DNA from: CAXXFQ01 sp963674475
GTDB lineage: Bacteria; Planctomycetota; Planctomycetia; Pirellulales; Thermoguttaceae
Length of the DNA stretch: 6,468 nt
Reading direction: 5' to 3'
Assembly: GCA_963674475.2 (NCBI GenBank)
Contig: CAXXFQ010000028.1
Coordinates: forward strand, 1-6,468
This document shows positions 6,075 through 6,468 of this stretch, one piece after another (the first letter of the stretch is position 1; every line of letters starts with the position of its first letter). The translations under genes were made by a program, and so were the position numbers. The notes below the pieces were generated by a model. The model saw only the letters and a program-made list of their open reading frames with translations. It was not told the DNA's origin and did no database searches.

Positions 6075-6126
6075 GGGAGCGCAGGCGTCCCGCCTGCATT
6101 CATGCAGGCGGGACGCCTGCGCTCCC
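6075..6126. repeat. Perfect 52-bp palindrome, intergenic REP-type element
   Basis: Arms of 25 bp (6075-6099 and 6102-6126) are exact reverse complements around a 2-nt centre (TC). The arm starts GGGAGCGCAGGCG and is strongly GC-rich. It lies between two convergent genes. Similar GCAGGCG/CGCCTGC palindromes recur as dispersed intergenic repeats in several environmental bacteria; this is from memory. As RNA it folds on either strand. A T6 run at 6138-6143, 11 nt past the stem, is too far for a canonical terminator, though the element may still end nitroreductase transcripts. Confidence 0.85.
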
Positions 6127-6143
6127 GGAAAGGCTCGTTTTTT

Positions 6144-6166
6144 GCTGGTCATCAGTGCCGACCAGC
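6144..6166. other. Short hairpin at the 3' end of the convergent iron-sulfur gene
   Basis: GCTGGTC (6144-6150) and GACCAGC (6160-6166) form a perfect 7-bp stem with a 9-nt loop, and the stem touches the minus-strand stop codon. On the minus strand it is followed by A residues and not T residues, so it is not a canonical intrinsic terminator for that gene. It could protect the transcript 3' end. Modest confidence. Confidence 0.3.
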
Positions 6167-6468
6167 TAATCCTTAATGGTGTCGGCATAGATCTCAATCA
6201 CATGCCTGACCTTTACCCCATCATGGTTCTGGGAGAGTACATCCCGGATCTGCATCATGCACGCAGGGCAGGATGTGGCAACGGTGGTTGCCCCGCAGGC
6301 CAGGATATTCAGCCGTTTTTCCATACCAATCTGTTTGGACAGGTCATAATTTTGCAGGTTAAAACTGCCGCCGTTGCCGCAGCAGGTATCCGCATCGGCC
6401 ATCTCCACAAAGGTGCATCCGGCATTGGCCCGGATCAGATCCCGGGGCTGGCTTTTCACCTTCAGGGA
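6166..6468 (-). CDS. CCG-domain (Fe-S)-binding protein, C-terminal part (HdrD/GlcF/LutA-like)
   Basis: C-terminal fragment of a cysteine-rich-domain protein of the heterodisulfide reductase D / glycolate oxidase GlcF / lactate utilisation LutA type, an electron-transfer subunit that works with flavin dehydrogenases or membrane redox complexes. The visible ~100 residues hold one CCG domain: TCCGNGGSFNL, then CPACMMQ, with 35 residues between CCG and the CPAC cysteine, matching the family spacing. A preceding cysteine (NAGC) may belong to the same set. The frame is open to the right edge (SLKVKSQPRDLI reads on from the usual HDPCHL region of the family), so the GTG at 6459 is internal and the 5' end, with any 4Fe-4S ferredoxin motifs, lies outside. 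It ends with TAG at 6166-6168, convergent with the nitroreductase. Which family member it is cannot be decided from this piece. Confidence 0.88.
   Translation of the reverse strand, partial: SLKVKSQPRDLIRANAGCTFVEMADADTCCGNGGSFNLQNYDLSKQIGMEKRLNILACGATTVATSCPACMMQIRDVLSQNHDGVKVRHVIEIYADTIKD

Noticed and set aside
6457..6459. GTG at 6459 (minus strand) as the start of the iron-sulfur protein
   Set aside because: The frame continues to the window edge with residues typical of the family before this codon, and a CCG protein of 97 residues would be far too short.
1..6468. CRISPR array, tRNA or rRNA genes
   Set aside because: No regularly spaced direct repeats, cloverleaf-like segments or rRNA-like stretches were seen on either strand.

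Overview
The window reads as a chromosomal accessory region of a Gram-negative bacterium. The style of the GC-richer genes, a CCG-domain iron-sulfur protein and dispersed palindromic repeats would fit a sulfate reducer of the Desulfobacterota (Desulfobacterales-like). That assignment is an inference from style, because no marker gene is present.

Layout. (1) 2-3127, plus strand: the 3' part of a very large gene, cut by the window's left edge. It encodes a metallophosphoesterase-NACHT ATPase-FGE/C-type-lectin protein, an architecture of bacterial NLR-like immune (conflict) proteins. Its last ~35 codons look like the variable region of a diversity-generating retroelement (DGR) target. (2) 3185-3348: a small companion gene with a good ribosome binding site, apparently broken by two single-base homopolymer insertions. 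It ends exactly where an imperfect REP-like hairpin (3349-3389) begins. (3) 3464-5481: a markedly AT-rich two-gene operon for a membrane GT2 glycosyltransferase (BcsA/hyaluronan-synthase-like) and an unrecognised membrane protein, overlapping by 4 nt. Composition says it was acquired separately from its surroundings. Its right end is odd: the second gene runs through C6/A9 homopolymers into sequence that looks intergenic. (4) 5517-6050: a small nitroreductase. (5) 6075-6126: a perfect 25-bp-arm palindrome. (6) 6166-6468, minus strand: the C-terminal end of a CCG-domain (HdrD/GlcF/LutA-type) iron-sulfur protein, cut by the right edge.

How it may work together. The large NACHT protein would use its lectin-fold C-terminus as sensor, NACHT as oligomerising switch, and the N-terminal metallophosphoesterase as effector. 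The small downstream protein resembles the short components that accompany such conflict ATPases. No reverse transcriptase, Avd or template repeat lies in the window, so a DGR could act only from elsewhere in the genome. The glycosyltransferase operon probably makes or exports a surface polysaccharide. The nitroreductase and the iron-sulfur protein are convergent and not obviously linked to the immune locus.
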